Shown here in pieces: positions 1-7,415 of a stretch of 64,000 nucleotides of DNA; position 1 is the stretch's first letter, and every line of letters starts with the position of its first letter. Source of the stretch: Paraburkholderia sp. BCC1884 (GTDB lineage Bacteria > Pseudomonadota > Gammaproteobacteria > Burkholderiales > Burkholderiaceae); NCBI RefSeq assembly GCF_900996225.1, contig NZ_CAAJGL010000145.1, positions 62,001-126,000 of the forward strand, written 5' to 3'. The translations under genes and the position numbers were made by a program. The notes beneath the pieces are model-generated. The model did not search any database, was not told the DNA's origin, and was given only the letters and a program-made list of their open reading frames with translations.

Positions 1-635
1 AGGCTCCGCGGCCGGATGCCATCGCGACGGTCGCGATGCCGCAATTCCACGGCGTCGCGCTGAAGGCGACGATGCGTCGCGCTGACGATTTCACTCACGT
101 GGCGAATGGCACGCCGCGTGCCGAAGTCGTCTTTGCGCGAGACGCTCATTTCGCGGTGGGCAAGGATTACGAGGTACGGTGGTCGACCATGATTCCGCCG
201 GCGTATCGACTCGATTCGCAGCAGCCGGAGATCATTACCCAACTGCATCAGAGCGGCTTCACAGGGTCTCCGCCGTTTGCGCTCATGCTGTCGGGCGGAC
301 ATTACCAGGTCGACGTGAGAGGCGGTGCGGGAACGCCGAGCCAGTCATACACGTTCGGCACACCCGCGGCCGACGCCGGCAGGGTAGTCACGTGGCGCCT
401 GCACTATCGCCCCGACGATCAGGGCACTCGCGCCTTGACGGACCTCTACAAGGACGGCGTGCGAGTCGTGCACAGCATGGGCCGCCCGAATGCTTATCCC
501 GGCGACCAGAACGCTTACCTGAAGATCGGCATCTACAAATGGTGGTGGCAGACGAGGCCGTCGGATGTCGACGAACGCACGATGTACTACGGCGACGTTG
601 AGATTGCGGAGCAGGTGCCTAATTCACTGCCTTGA
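1..635 (+). CDS. Polysaccharide lyase family protein (heparin lyase I-like), 5' end cut by window
   Basis: The reading frame is open to the left edge of the window, and the first ATG (36) is probably internal. The visible part, about 210 residues, resembles the C-terminal part of the heparin-lyase-I/PF14099 family. It has alternating beta-strand segments, a WSTMIPP segment, a QLHQSG segment and a late KIGIYKWWWQ segment, which corresponds to the lysine/tyrosine/tryptophan-rich strand of these jelly-roll lyases. Such enzymes cleave uronate-containing polysaccharides by beta-elimination in the periplasm or outside the cell. The signal peptide cannot be checked because the N-terminus is missing. 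The last 17 bases overlap the end of the convergent lipoprotein gene. The family call is from recall of motifs; substrate unknown. Confidence 0.7.
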   Translation, partial: APRPDAIATVAMPQFHGVALKATMRRADDFTHVANGTPRAEVVFARDAHFAVGKDYEVRWSTMIPPAYRLDSQQPEIITQLHQSGFTGSPPFALMLSGGHYQVDVRGGAGTPSQSYTFGTPAADAGRVVTWRLHYRPDDQGTRALTDLYKDGVRVVHSMGRPNAYPGDQNAYLKIGIYKWWWQTRPSDVDERTMYYGDVEIAEQVPNSLP

Positions 636-1182
636 CGAAACCGGGATCGTCGATCAACGCATCCACACTCATCTTGACCGTGTCTTCGATCGCGATGGTG
701 TTGCTGGTGAACTTCGGGCACTTGTGCCTGACCGTCTTCGTCGTCGTGTACACGACAGTCTGCGTGGTGGGATCGGTCACCACGTAGCGCATCTTGAGCG
801 TCCAGTGAGCGGGCGTGCGCGCGTCGTCCACGGTGAAGGCCTCGATGCTGCCGCTGAGCGTGCGCCGGCTTTCGTCCATGTGAAAACCGGCGAGCCGCAA
901 GCTGTTCGCCACGCCGTTGCGCACGGATTCGTTGATATCGTTTTTGAGCACGATGCCGGTCATGGCCGTGTTTTCGATGCGATTCGGCGAAACGCGTCCG
1001 CTGCGAGCGGGCATGTAAGCGAAGTCGTGCGTCGGGGCGACGTTGAGCCAGCCGGTGGGATGCGCCGTCGTGCGCGCCGCGCTGTTGAGTCCAAACCACG
1101 ACCACGAACAGGCCGACAACATCAGCGGCAACGCCACCACGCCGCAGCCTTTGAACAGGGCGGATCGCGATGGCAAGCGCAT
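619..1182 (-). CDS. Putative lipoprotein of unknown function
   Basis: From the ATG at 1182 the product is 187 residues. It starts with a short basic stretch, a hydrophobic run and the lipobox LMLSAC, so it is probably processed by Lgt/LspA and anchored in the envelope. The body has no motif I can tie to a named enzyme. It contains a segment with many small polar residues, a region predicted to be beta-rich, and one Cys near the end (RHKCPKF). The frame stays open to 1416, and an ATG at 1290 is an alternative start, but the signal peptide fits the start at 1182 much better. No clear Shine-Dalgarno sequence precedes either. The gene converges with and overlaps the polysaccharide lyase gene by 17 bases. 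Confidence 0.65.
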   Translation of the reverse strand: MRLPSRSALFKGCGVVALPLMLSACSWSWFGLNSAARTTAHPTGWLNVAPTHDFAYMPARSGRVSPNRIENTAMTGIVLKNDINESVRNGVANSLRLAGFHMDESRRTLSGSIEAFTVDDARTPAHWTLKMRYVVTDPTTQTVVYTTTKTVRHKCPKFTSNTIAIEDTVKMSVDALIDDPGFVKAVN

Positions 1183-1522
1183 TGGGCGGGACGGCCGCGG
1201 CGGACTCTGGCTCTGTCGCGGCGACTCCGACGCTAGGCTGGAACAAGCGGCGTTTGAAGTCAGAGGAGTTACCCTTTTAGATTGAATCATCCCGGTGGAG
1301 AGCAACATGGTAACAGTGTGCCGGGTCGGCGCATTCGCCCGGCCAGATTGAGCCACACGCTCGTGTGCAGGGCAGGAGGGCCGTTCATCATAGCGAACGG
1401 GCTTTCCGCCGGACAAGCGGGGATTAGAGGTTTGCTGCTACGCGTTTCGACGCAGGCGTGTCGAGGCGACGCCGTCGTGGTTATCTCACGACAATAATCG
1501 TCTAACAACCGTCTTACGTGAC
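1183..1522. other. Intergenic region between lipoprotein and yigZ-like gene
   Basis: About 340 bases without a convincing gene. Both neighbours read leftwards, so this stretch holds the promoter of the lipoprotein gene and the end of the yigZ-like transcript. Open frames here are extensions or shadows of the neighbours. No strong hairpin followed by a T run was seen. Confidence 0.4.
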
Positions 1523-2107
1523 CTAAAAAAAGCCGGCCTTGCCTTGCGTCATATCCACTAGCGCTCGCTGGGCTTCGTCGAGTGCATTGATGGGCAGACG
1601 GATCGTCATTTTCACCAGCATCGCGTAGGCGCTCTCGACCAGCGTATAGCCTTCGGCTTCGATCCAGCGGCGCACTTTCGCTTCGTCCGCATAGCTCACC
1701 TCGACGGTGAACGAAACCTGAGCGATCCGCTCGACGCGCGGTGCATCCAGCAGCGCCGAAGCGATCGCATCCGTATAAGCGCGTACGAGGCCGCCCGCGC
1801 CGAGTTTCACACCGCCGTAATAGCGCACGACCGCAGCCAGCACGCCGTCCAGATCGTGATGCCGCAGCACTTCGAGAATCGGCCGCCCGGCGGTGCCGGA
1901 CGGTTCGCCGTCGTCGGACATGCCGGACTGGCCGCCCGCGAGCAGCGCCCAGCATACATGGGTGGCAGCGGGATGTTCGCTGCGCAGACGACGCAGTTCG
2001 TCCATCGCGGCGTCGCGGTCCGCGACCGGTATCGCGTAGCCGATAAAGCGGCTCTTGCGAATCTCGAGTTCCGCGCTCAACGCCGCGGGCAAGGTATAGG
2101 TGGGCAA
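1523..2107 (-). CDS. yigZ: YigZ/IMPACT family protein (UPF0029)
   Basis: A 194-residue protein of the usual length for bacterial YigZ. The N-terminal IMPACT domain shows the family's conserved stretches: ELEIRKSRFIGYA near the start, ATHVCWA, SDDGEPSGTAGRPIL and VVRYYGGVKLGAGGLVRAY. The C-terminal DUF1949-like domain follows. The family is widespread and its molecular role is not settled; eukaryotic IMPACT acts in translational control through GCN1. The start used here is a TTG at 2105-2107, because no in-frame ATG lies upstream close to the conserved N-terminus; the ribosome binding site is weak. It stands alone, divergent from the LysE-type exporter gene. Confidence 0.9.
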   Translation of the reverse strand: MPTYTLPAALSAELEIRKSRFIGYAIPVADRDAAMDELRRLRSEHPAATHVCWALLAGGQSGMSDDGEPSGTAGRPILEVLRHHDLDGVLAAVVRYYGGVKLGAGGLVRAYTDAIASALLDAPRVERIAQVSFTVEVSYADEAKVRRWIEAEGYTLVESAYAMLVKMTIRLPINALDEAQRALVDMTQGKAGFF

Positions 2108-2311
2108 GGCGAAAAATGGAGTGGAGGAGAGGTTCCGGGTGCATGCAGTCGGTGGCCGTCATGGTAACGGATCGTCGGCGCGACGGCGGGTATGCTTCGC
2201 GCGAAGCGTGCCGGCACGACACCGTGCGAGGATCGAAATCATGCATTCGACTACAATCTCCAACGAAACGCGTGCTGCTGTCGAAATGCCGCGCGTCACT
2301 CAGGAGACGAC

Positions 2312-2956
2312 ATGCTTGACCTTTCCACGTTAGGAACTTTCGTTGCGGTGGTACTCGGGCTCTTTCTGATTCCGGGTCCCGCGGTGCTGCTCGTGCTCAC
2401 ACGCACGGTGCATGGCGGACGCAAGGCGGGCATTCTCACGGGACTCGGCATCGCTGTGGGCGATTTCATTCACACGCTGGGGGCTTCGGTCGGTCTCTCC
2501 GCGCTGCTGATGACTTCGGCGTTGGCCTTCAATGCGGTGAAATTCGTCGGCGCGGCCTATCTGATCTATCTCGGCGTACGCGCGTTACGCGAAAAGCCGG
2601 CGAACGCGCAAAGCGCGGCGACCACGCCCGCAGCGGCGACGGTCTCCGTCTCGCCCTCGAAAGCGTTCTTTCAGGCGATTCCCGCCGAAGTATTGAACCC
2701 CAAGACCGCCCTGTTCTTTCTCGCGTTTTTGCCGCAGTTCGTGCGTCCCGAACACGGTTCGACGTTCCTGCAGTTCACTACACTCGGACTCATTTTCGTC
2801 GGCATGAGCGCGCTCTACACGACGCTGATCGTGTTGACCATTCGGCCGTTGGGCAAACTGGTGAAGCGTATGACCTGGCTTACGCGCTGGCAGAACAAGA
2901 TCATCGGCGTGCTGTTCATTTCGCTTGGTCTGCGGGTGGCCACGCAAACGCGCTGA
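2312..2956 (+). CDS. LysE/RhtB family amino-acid exporter
   Basis: A 214-residue inner-membrane protein with about six hydrophobic segments. The N-terminus carries the family signature around GLFLIPGPAVLLVLTRT, and the end is a short tail after a last membrane helix. These proteins export amino acids or their derivatives (lysine, homoserine, threonine, homoserine lactones); the substrate cannot be read from sequence. The ATG at 2312 is preceded by CAGGAGACGAC, a good ribosome binding site, so the open extension to 2192 is not used. It is divergent from yigZ, without co-transcribed neighbours. Confidence 0.88.
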   Translation: MLDLSTLGTFVAVVLGLFLIPGPAVLLVLTRTVHGGRKAGILTGLGIAVGDFIHTLGASVGLSALLMTSALAFNAVKFVGAAYLIYLGVRALREKPANAQSAATTPAAATVSVSPSKAFFQAIPAEVLNPKTALFFLAFLPQFVRPEHGSTFLQFTTLGLIFVGMSALYTTLIVLTIRPLGKLVKRMTWLTRWQNKIIGVLFISLGLRVATQTR

Positions 2957-2981
2957 TCGATCCGTGCAAGAGCACGGCCGC

Positions 2982-3350
2982 TCAGATGTTACGGCGCTGC
3001 CGTCGCAGACGGCCTTCGCGCGCATATTCCATCTGCCCTTCGGTACGCACGGCAAGCCGCTCCTGCTGGGCGCGGCTCATCTGCCGCGTATCGTCGATGT
3101 CACCCACGCGCAGCACCTCCTGCGCGATCCGGATGCGTAGCGTCATCAATGGCTCGCCCCGGTCGACCAGCGTACGGTCGACCGCGCGCGCCTGCTGAAC
3201 GCCGCTATCGATGAGCAGGCGCAATTCCAGCAAGGTGAGCCGCTGGCGCTGGATTTCGAGGATGAGCCGCTGCACGGCCTGTTCATCGCGCGTGCGCCAC
3301 CAGGCGCGCAGATCGGCGAGTGTGGGTGGGTCGAAGGGTGGAAGACGCAT
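2982..3350 (-). CDS. Hypothetical protein, probably SOS-regulated
   Basis: A 122-residue, very arginine- and glutamine-rich, mostly helical protein without signal peptide or membrane segment. I do not recognise the family. It has a leucine-rich central helix (LTLLELRLLIDSG) and a basic C-terminal tail (REGRLRRQRRN). The notable feature is its promoter: a symmetric LexA operator lies 18 bases upstream of the ATG at 3350, so the gene is probably repressed by LexA and induced by DNA damage. It converges with the exporter gene. Function unknown; small size and charge would fit a protein or nucleic-acid binding role, but that is only inference. Confidence 0.7.
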   Translation of the reverse strand: MRLPPFDPPTLADLRAWWRTRDEQAVQRLILEIQRQRLTLLELRLLIDSGVQQARAVDRTLVDRGEPLMTLRIRIAQEVLRVGDIDDTRQMSRAQQERLAVRTEGQMEYAREGRLRRQRRNI

Positions 3351-3366
3351 TGCTCAGACGGAAAAA

Positions 3367-3386
3367 TACTGTATGTATATACAGTA
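3367..3386 (-). promoter_or_regulatory. LexA operator (SOS box)
   Basis: The sequence TACTGTATGTATATACAGTA contains CTGT-N8-ACAG with symmetric flanks, matching the LexA operator known from E. coli and used in beta-proteobacteria. On the minus strand a TATACT -10-like hexamer (3385-3390) overlaps its upstream edge, so repressor binding would block RNA polymerase. It is 18 bases upstream of the leftward gene starting at 3350. An almost identical box lies at 16256-16275. Confidence 0.85.
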
Positions 3387-3415
3387 TAGCCCGACTTTTT
3401 ACGGACCCGCCTGAC

Positions 3416-3499
3416 TCAGTTCAGCGCGAGCATGATCGTGGTGGACACGACGATGATGAAGAGGCACGCAGCGGTGAGCATGTCGTAGGGATAGGTCAT
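3416..3499 (-). CDS. Possible 27-residue single-span membrane peptide
   Basis: A short frame starts at ATG 3497-3499 and encodes 27 residues: a polar N-terminus (MTYPYD) followed by a hydrophobic run of about 18 residues ending in LALN. It has the shape of the small one-helix membrane proteins that accompany transporters or stress systems. No good Shine-Dalgarno sequence is seen upstream, which is the main argument against it. It lies in the gap between two leftward hypothetical genes. Confidence 0.3.
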   Translation of the reverse strand: MTYPYDMLTAACLFIIVVSTTIMLALN

Positions 3500-3587
3500 G
3501 GCGGCATCGTCAAATGGAGCGATTGGAGTGCTCATCATAGGCACCACCGTCTCATGTGACTGTTAAGCATTGCAAGGCCGCGAGCGA

Positions 3588-3842
3588 CTATTCGTCGTGC
3601 TGACAGAATCGGCGGCCCGGCACGTGCGACACCACGGCCTGAGCGATTTCGAGCGGCGTGCTCTCGGCGGGTACGACGCGGCGGCTCGATTCGGGAGTGT
3701 GTTTCATGGTCCATTCGACCAGCCGATACGAGCGCCCCCAAGGAGGCTGTAGCGGATCGGAGACCTTGCATGAGTGGATCTGACGGACCCATTCGTTGCC
3801 GGGCATGGCGCGCAAATGCTCGAATACCGTGTCTTCAACCAT
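3588..3842 (-). CDS. Conserved hypothetical small protein
   Basis: An 84-residue soluble protein. The start at 3842 is chosen because AAGGAG lies 8 bases upstream; the frame is open to 3896 but that extension is arginine-rich and lacks a binding site. The product has a central tryptophan- and proline-containing stretch (PPWGRSYRLVEW) and a polar C-terminus (GRRFCQHDE). No family recognised, no signal peptide and no membrane segment. Confidence 0.6.
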   Translation of the reverse strand: MVEDTVFEHLRAMPGNEWVRQIHSCKVSDPLQPPWGRSYRLVEWTMKHTPESSRRVVPAESTPLEIAQAVVSHVPGRRFCQHDE

Positions 3843-4132
3843 GGTGTGACTCCTTCTTCGCGGGCCTGCAGCCCATCTTCTGCGCGTCGACGACATCCCG
3901 GGAAAAAAGCGCCGCCGATGTTCTGGCGGCTCAACAGGGGATGTTGTGCAGCCATAGTTACAGCAAAGAATTAAGCCAGACTTAAGAGCGCATCAAAGCG
4001 CCGCGATGCCGCTGCGATTGACCGCATGCACCCGCGTGACGATCCAACCCTCAAGACCTCGCAAAATCTGCCGTTATTTCAGCAGTTGGGGCTGCCAACC
4101 CCGCTCAGCCTTCGGGCCCGCATCCTGATAAC

Positions 4133-5248
4133 GTGACGAATCTCGCTCAAACGCCGCTTTCCGCCCGCCTTCGCTCGCTTGTCGACACGGTTCAACACAA
4201 CGAGCGCACGCTGCGGCGCTTCCAGAACGTCGAACTGCGTCTGATCGGCGCGCAGGATTTCGCGTCGTTTCTCGACACGCTGTTCCGCCATCTGCCGAAA
4301 GAGTTTTCGCTGACGGGCGTGACGCTTTGGCTCGACGACCGCGCACCCATGCTGCTCGAACTGCTCGAGCCCGATGCGCTGGACGCGCTCGACCAACCGG
4401 GTCTGAAGACCTCGCGCGAAGGTGGCCTCGCCGCGCAAGGCCTGTGCGAAGCGGGCCGGCCGTGGCTCGGTCGTCCGATTGAACTGAATGAGCCTGCGCA
4501 CCGCGCATTCTTCGGCAAGAGCGGGATGCCGGCGAGCGCGATCCTGTTACCGCTCGCCGCGGGCGACACGGTCAGCGGCTACCTCTGCCTGACCAGTGAC
4601 GACCCCGAGCGTTTCGGCGAAGGCATGGGCACGGATATTCTGGAGCGCTTTGCAAGCATCGTGACCGCGAGTCTCGACAACGTTGCGCATCGCGAGCGAC
4701 TCAAGCAACTCGGCATGACCGATTCGCTGACGGGGCTCGCCAATCGCCGCTATTTCGACGAGCGCCTGCGCGAAGAACTCATGCGCGCGGTTCGCTATGG
4801 CGTGCCGGTGGCGTGTCTGTTCATCGATATCGACAGCTTCAAGCGCATCAACGATACCTACGGCCATCAGACCGGCGACCGTGCATTGGCGGCCGTGGCG
4901 GCCTGCGTGCGGCAACAGGTGCGGCTGGGCGATACGGTGGCGCGTTATGGCGGCGAGGAGTTCGCCGCGCTGCTCCAGGGCGATCGCGCCGATGCGCTCA
5001 CTGTCGCCGAGCGCGTGCGACTGGCGGTCGAACGGCTGGCTTTGCAGGACGATCACGGCGAGCGTATCGCCTTGACGGTGTCGATCGGCGTGGCGGCGCG
5101 CACGATGACCGGCGCACCCTCCGACGCCGCGGCGCTGTGTCACGCGATCATTGAAGAAGCCGATCGGGCGATGTATCTGGCCAAACGCAACGGCCGCAAT
5201 CGCATCGAGGCATTGGTGCCGGCAGACGACGATCACGCGTCGCGCTGA
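4133..5248 (+). CDS. Diguanylate cyclase with DUF484/GAF-like sensor domain
   Basis: A 371-residue cytoplasmic protein. Residues about 1-190 resemble the DUF484/GAF-like fold found before GGDEF domains in proteobacteria; residues about 195-365 form a GGDEF domain that makes cyclic di-GMP from two GTP. The active-site loop is GGEEF at 273-277, so it should be catalytic. An inhibitory I-site RLGD (RxxD) sits five residues before it, suggesting product inhibition. There is no membrane segment, so the signal is intracellular or redox-like. The start is a GTG; the ribosome binding site is not clear and the start is uncertain. The gene is monocistronic and convergent with the PBP gene. Confidence 0.92.
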   Translation: MTNLAQTPLSARLRSLVDTVQHNERTLRRFQNVELRLIGAQDFASFLDTLFRHLPKEFSLTGVTLWLDDRAPMLLELLEPDALDALDQPGLKTSREGGLAAQGLCEAGRPWLGRPIELNEPAHRAFFGKSGMPASAILLPLAAGDTVSGYLCLTSDDPERFGEGMGTDILERFASIVTASLDNVAHRERLKQLGMTDSLTGLANRRYFDERLREELMRAVRYGVPVACLFIDIDSFKRINDTYGHQTGDRALAAVAACVRQQVRLGDTVARYGGEEFAALLQGDRADALTVAERVRLAVERLALQDDHGERIALTVSIGVAARTMTGAPSDAAALCHAIIEEADRAMYLAKRNGRNRIEALVPADDDHASR

Positions 5249-5315
5249 AGTGTGAAGGCGCAAGCCGCCGCTTTTCTGTCCAGCTCAAATCGTGTTGGCA
5301 TCGCGCCTGTTGCGT

Positions 5316-7061
5316 TCAGGTTTCGGGCGCATCCGGCGGCACGCCCAGCAGTTGCAATGCGCCGCCCGTCACGCCGCTGAACACCGGGCCAGCCACCGTC
5401 CCGCCATAAAAAGCCTTGCCCGCCGGGTCGTCGATCATCACGGCGACGATCAGCCGTGGATCGCTCATCGGTGCCATGCCGACAAAGAGCGCGCGATAGC
5501 GGTTCTTCGCATAGGCCGCGCCGATCTGTTTGCGCGCCGTGCCCGTCTTGCCGCCGATGCGGTAGCCGGGCACCGTCGCCGCGCGGCCCGTGCCGCCCGT
5601 GCCGGTGGCCATCTCCAGCATGTTGCGGATCGCCCGCGCGGTGGCCGGCGTGGTGACTGCGCGGCCGGTGTTTGTAGTTTGCGCAGCGGCGCCCGCGTCC
5701 GTGCCCACGTTGTGATGCAACAGGCTCACGCGATGCATCGTGCCGTCGCCGGCGTAAGCGGTGTACACCTGCGCGATCTGCAGCAGTGACGCGGACAGCC
5801 CGTAGCCATAGGCCATGGTCGCCTGTTCGATCGGCCGCCAGCGTTTGTACGGACGCACCTTGCCGGACGCCACGCCCGGAAAGGTCAACTCGGGCCGCAA
5901 GCCGAGTCCGTATTCCTGGTACTTGTTCCAGATCGTCTCGGCCGGCAGATTCAGTGCGAGCTTGGCGAGCGCGATATTGCTCGACTTCTGCACCGCTTCG
6001 GCGACGGTCATCGCGCCATGATTCGAGGTGTCGTGAATCACCGCCGGCCCGATCCTGTACCAGCCCGGCGCAGTATCGATGATGCTTTGCGGCCGCACCT
6101 TGCCCTCGTCGATCGACAGCGCGACGACCACCGGCTTGATGGTCGAGCCCGGCTCGAACGTGTCGACCACCGCGCGATTGCGCAACTGCCGCCCGGTCAG
6201 ACGGGTGCGATCGTTCGGGTCGAAGCTCGGATAGTTGGCCAGCGCCAGAATCTCGCCGTTACGCGCATCGAGCACGACCACGCTGCCGGCTTCGGCGTGA
6301 TGGGTGGCGATCGCCTGCTTCAACTGGGCATAGGCGAGTTGCTGGATGCGCCGGTCGATCGTGAGATGAATCGTGTCGCCGTTCTGTGCGGGCACGAGCG
6401 GCCGCGTCTCGGACACCACCCGGCCCAGACGATCACGGATTACTTCGCGCTGGCCAGGCACGCCCAGCAACTGGTCGTTGGCCGCCAGTTCGACGCCTTC
6501 CTGACCGTTGTCTTCGATATCCGTGAAGCCGACCACGTGCGCGGCCGATTCGCCTTCGGGATAAAAGCGCTTCGAATCGGCGATCTGCGTGATGCCGGCT
6601 AGCCCGAGTTTCGACAGATGCGCGGCGGTGTCCGCATCGACCTGACGCTTGAGCAGAACAAAGGTCTTGTCGCCGTTCAGACGCTTGCGCAATTCCGCGA
6701 GCGGCAGGTCGAGCAGTTTTGCAAGCGGCGGCGCCGCCGCTTCGTCGATGAGCTTCGGCGAGGCCCAGATTTCATAGGTGGCGAGACTCACGGCGAGCAT
6801 CGAACCATTGCGATCGACGATCCGTCCGCGCATCGCATCGAGTTCGAGAATGCGCTGATAACGTTTTTGCCCCTGGTCGACGTAGAAATCCTGGTTCACG
6901 ACCTGCACCCAGAACGCGCGCGCCGCGAGCGACGCAAACGCGGCGAACACGATCAGGACGATGAATTTCGAACGCCACATCGGCAGACGCGCGGTCAATA
7001 GCTGGTTCTTCGCGACGGGTGCGTAGGGGTCGTGCGATTGGGATTTCTTTTTCTGGATCAT
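5316..7061 (-). CDS. ftsI: Peptidoglycan D,D-transpeptidase, FtsI/PBP3-type paralog
   Basis: A 581-residue class B penicillin-binding protein. After a cytoplasmic tail it has one membrane segment (about 31-52), the PBP dimerisation/pedestal domain, and a transpeptidase domain with the active serine in STIK (306-309), SSN (360-362) and KTGT (505-508). It cross-links septal peptidoglycan in the periplasm. The proper division gene ftsI lies in the mra/dcw cluster next to ftsL and murE; none of those is present here, so this is probably a second copy. It is monocistronic. The gene symbol describes the family; the paralog may have a specialised role. The ATG start at 7061 follows an open intergenic region with the promoter. 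Confidence 0.9.
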   Translation of the reverse strand: MIQKKKSQSHDPYAPVAKNQLLTARLPMWRSKFIVLIVFAAFASLAARAFWVQVVNQDFYVDQGQKRYQRILELDAMRGRIVDRNGSMLAVSLATYEIWASPKLIDEAAAPPLAKLLDLPLAELRKRLNGDKTFVLLKRQVDADTAAHLSKLGLAGITQIADSKRFYPEGESAAHVVGFTDIEDNGQEGVELAANDQLLGVPGQREVIRDRLGRVVSETRPLVPAQNGDTIHLTIDRRIQQLAYAQLKQAIATHHAEAGSVVVLDARNGEILALANYPSFDPNDRTRLTGRQLRNRAVVDTFEPGSTIKPVVVALSIDEGKVRPQSIIDTAPGWYRIGPAVIHDTSNHGAMTVAEAVQKSSNIALAKLALNLPAETIWNKYQEYGLGLRPELTFPGVASGKVRPYKRWRPIEQATMAYGYGLSASLLQIAQVYTAYAGDGTMHRVSLLHHNVGTDAGAAAQTTNTGRAVTTPATARAIRNMLEMATGTGGTGRAATVPGYRIGGKTGTARKQIGAAYAKNRYRALFVGMAPMSDPRLIVAVMIDDPAGKAFYGGTVAGPVFSGVTGGALQLLGVPPDAPET

Positions 7062-7216
7062 TGAGTGCGGATAAGGTCCTGCTCGATTATTTGGCGCCGC
7101 CGAAACAGGCAGGCTGCCGCGATTGTAATAAGAACGTAATCTGGATGCGAGATCCGCGCAAGGGGAGTGTGATAAGTGGCTTGGGCAAAGTGCGCCCAGG
7201 CGCTGAGGAAAAAGAC

Positions 7217-7250
7217 AAAAAAAACCGCACGGACTTAAAAATCCGTGCGG
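7217..7250 (-). terminator. Intrinsic terminator of the chemoreceptor gene
   Basis: A 9-bp perfect stem (CCGCACGGA/TCCGTGCGG, 7225-7233 with 7242-7250) is followed on the minus strand by a run of T residues. It lies 166 bases beyond the stop of the leftward chemoreceptor gene. Confidence 0.85.
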
Positions 7251-7296
7251 CTCGCTCGTTCGATTGAAGCGTCGACTCCGACGCGGCGTGTTGAAG

Positions 7297-7331
7297 AGGC
7301 GCTCTCCGCCTGTCGAGCGCCTTCTTTTTTT
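7297..7331 (+). terminator. Rightward intrinsic terminator without an obvious gene
   Basis: Stem AGGCGCTC/GAGCGCCT (7297-7304 with 7315-7322) followed by TCTTTTTTT on the plus strand. No rightward gene precedes it, since both neighbours read leftwards. It may end an antisense or small RNA that starts somewhere in 7062-7290; I could not point to a clear promoter. Confidence 0.6.
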
Positions 7332-7415
7332 GTGCGCTTGCTCCCTGATGCCCGTGTGCGCTTTTTTGTTTGTCGATTAGTGCGGGTTAGTGCGGGGCAG
7401 GCCTCGCACCCCGCT

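Noticed and set aside
3369..3384. LexA box as control of a rightward gene
   Set aside because: No convincing rightward gene starts within reach; the leftward gene with its -10 hexamer fits much better.
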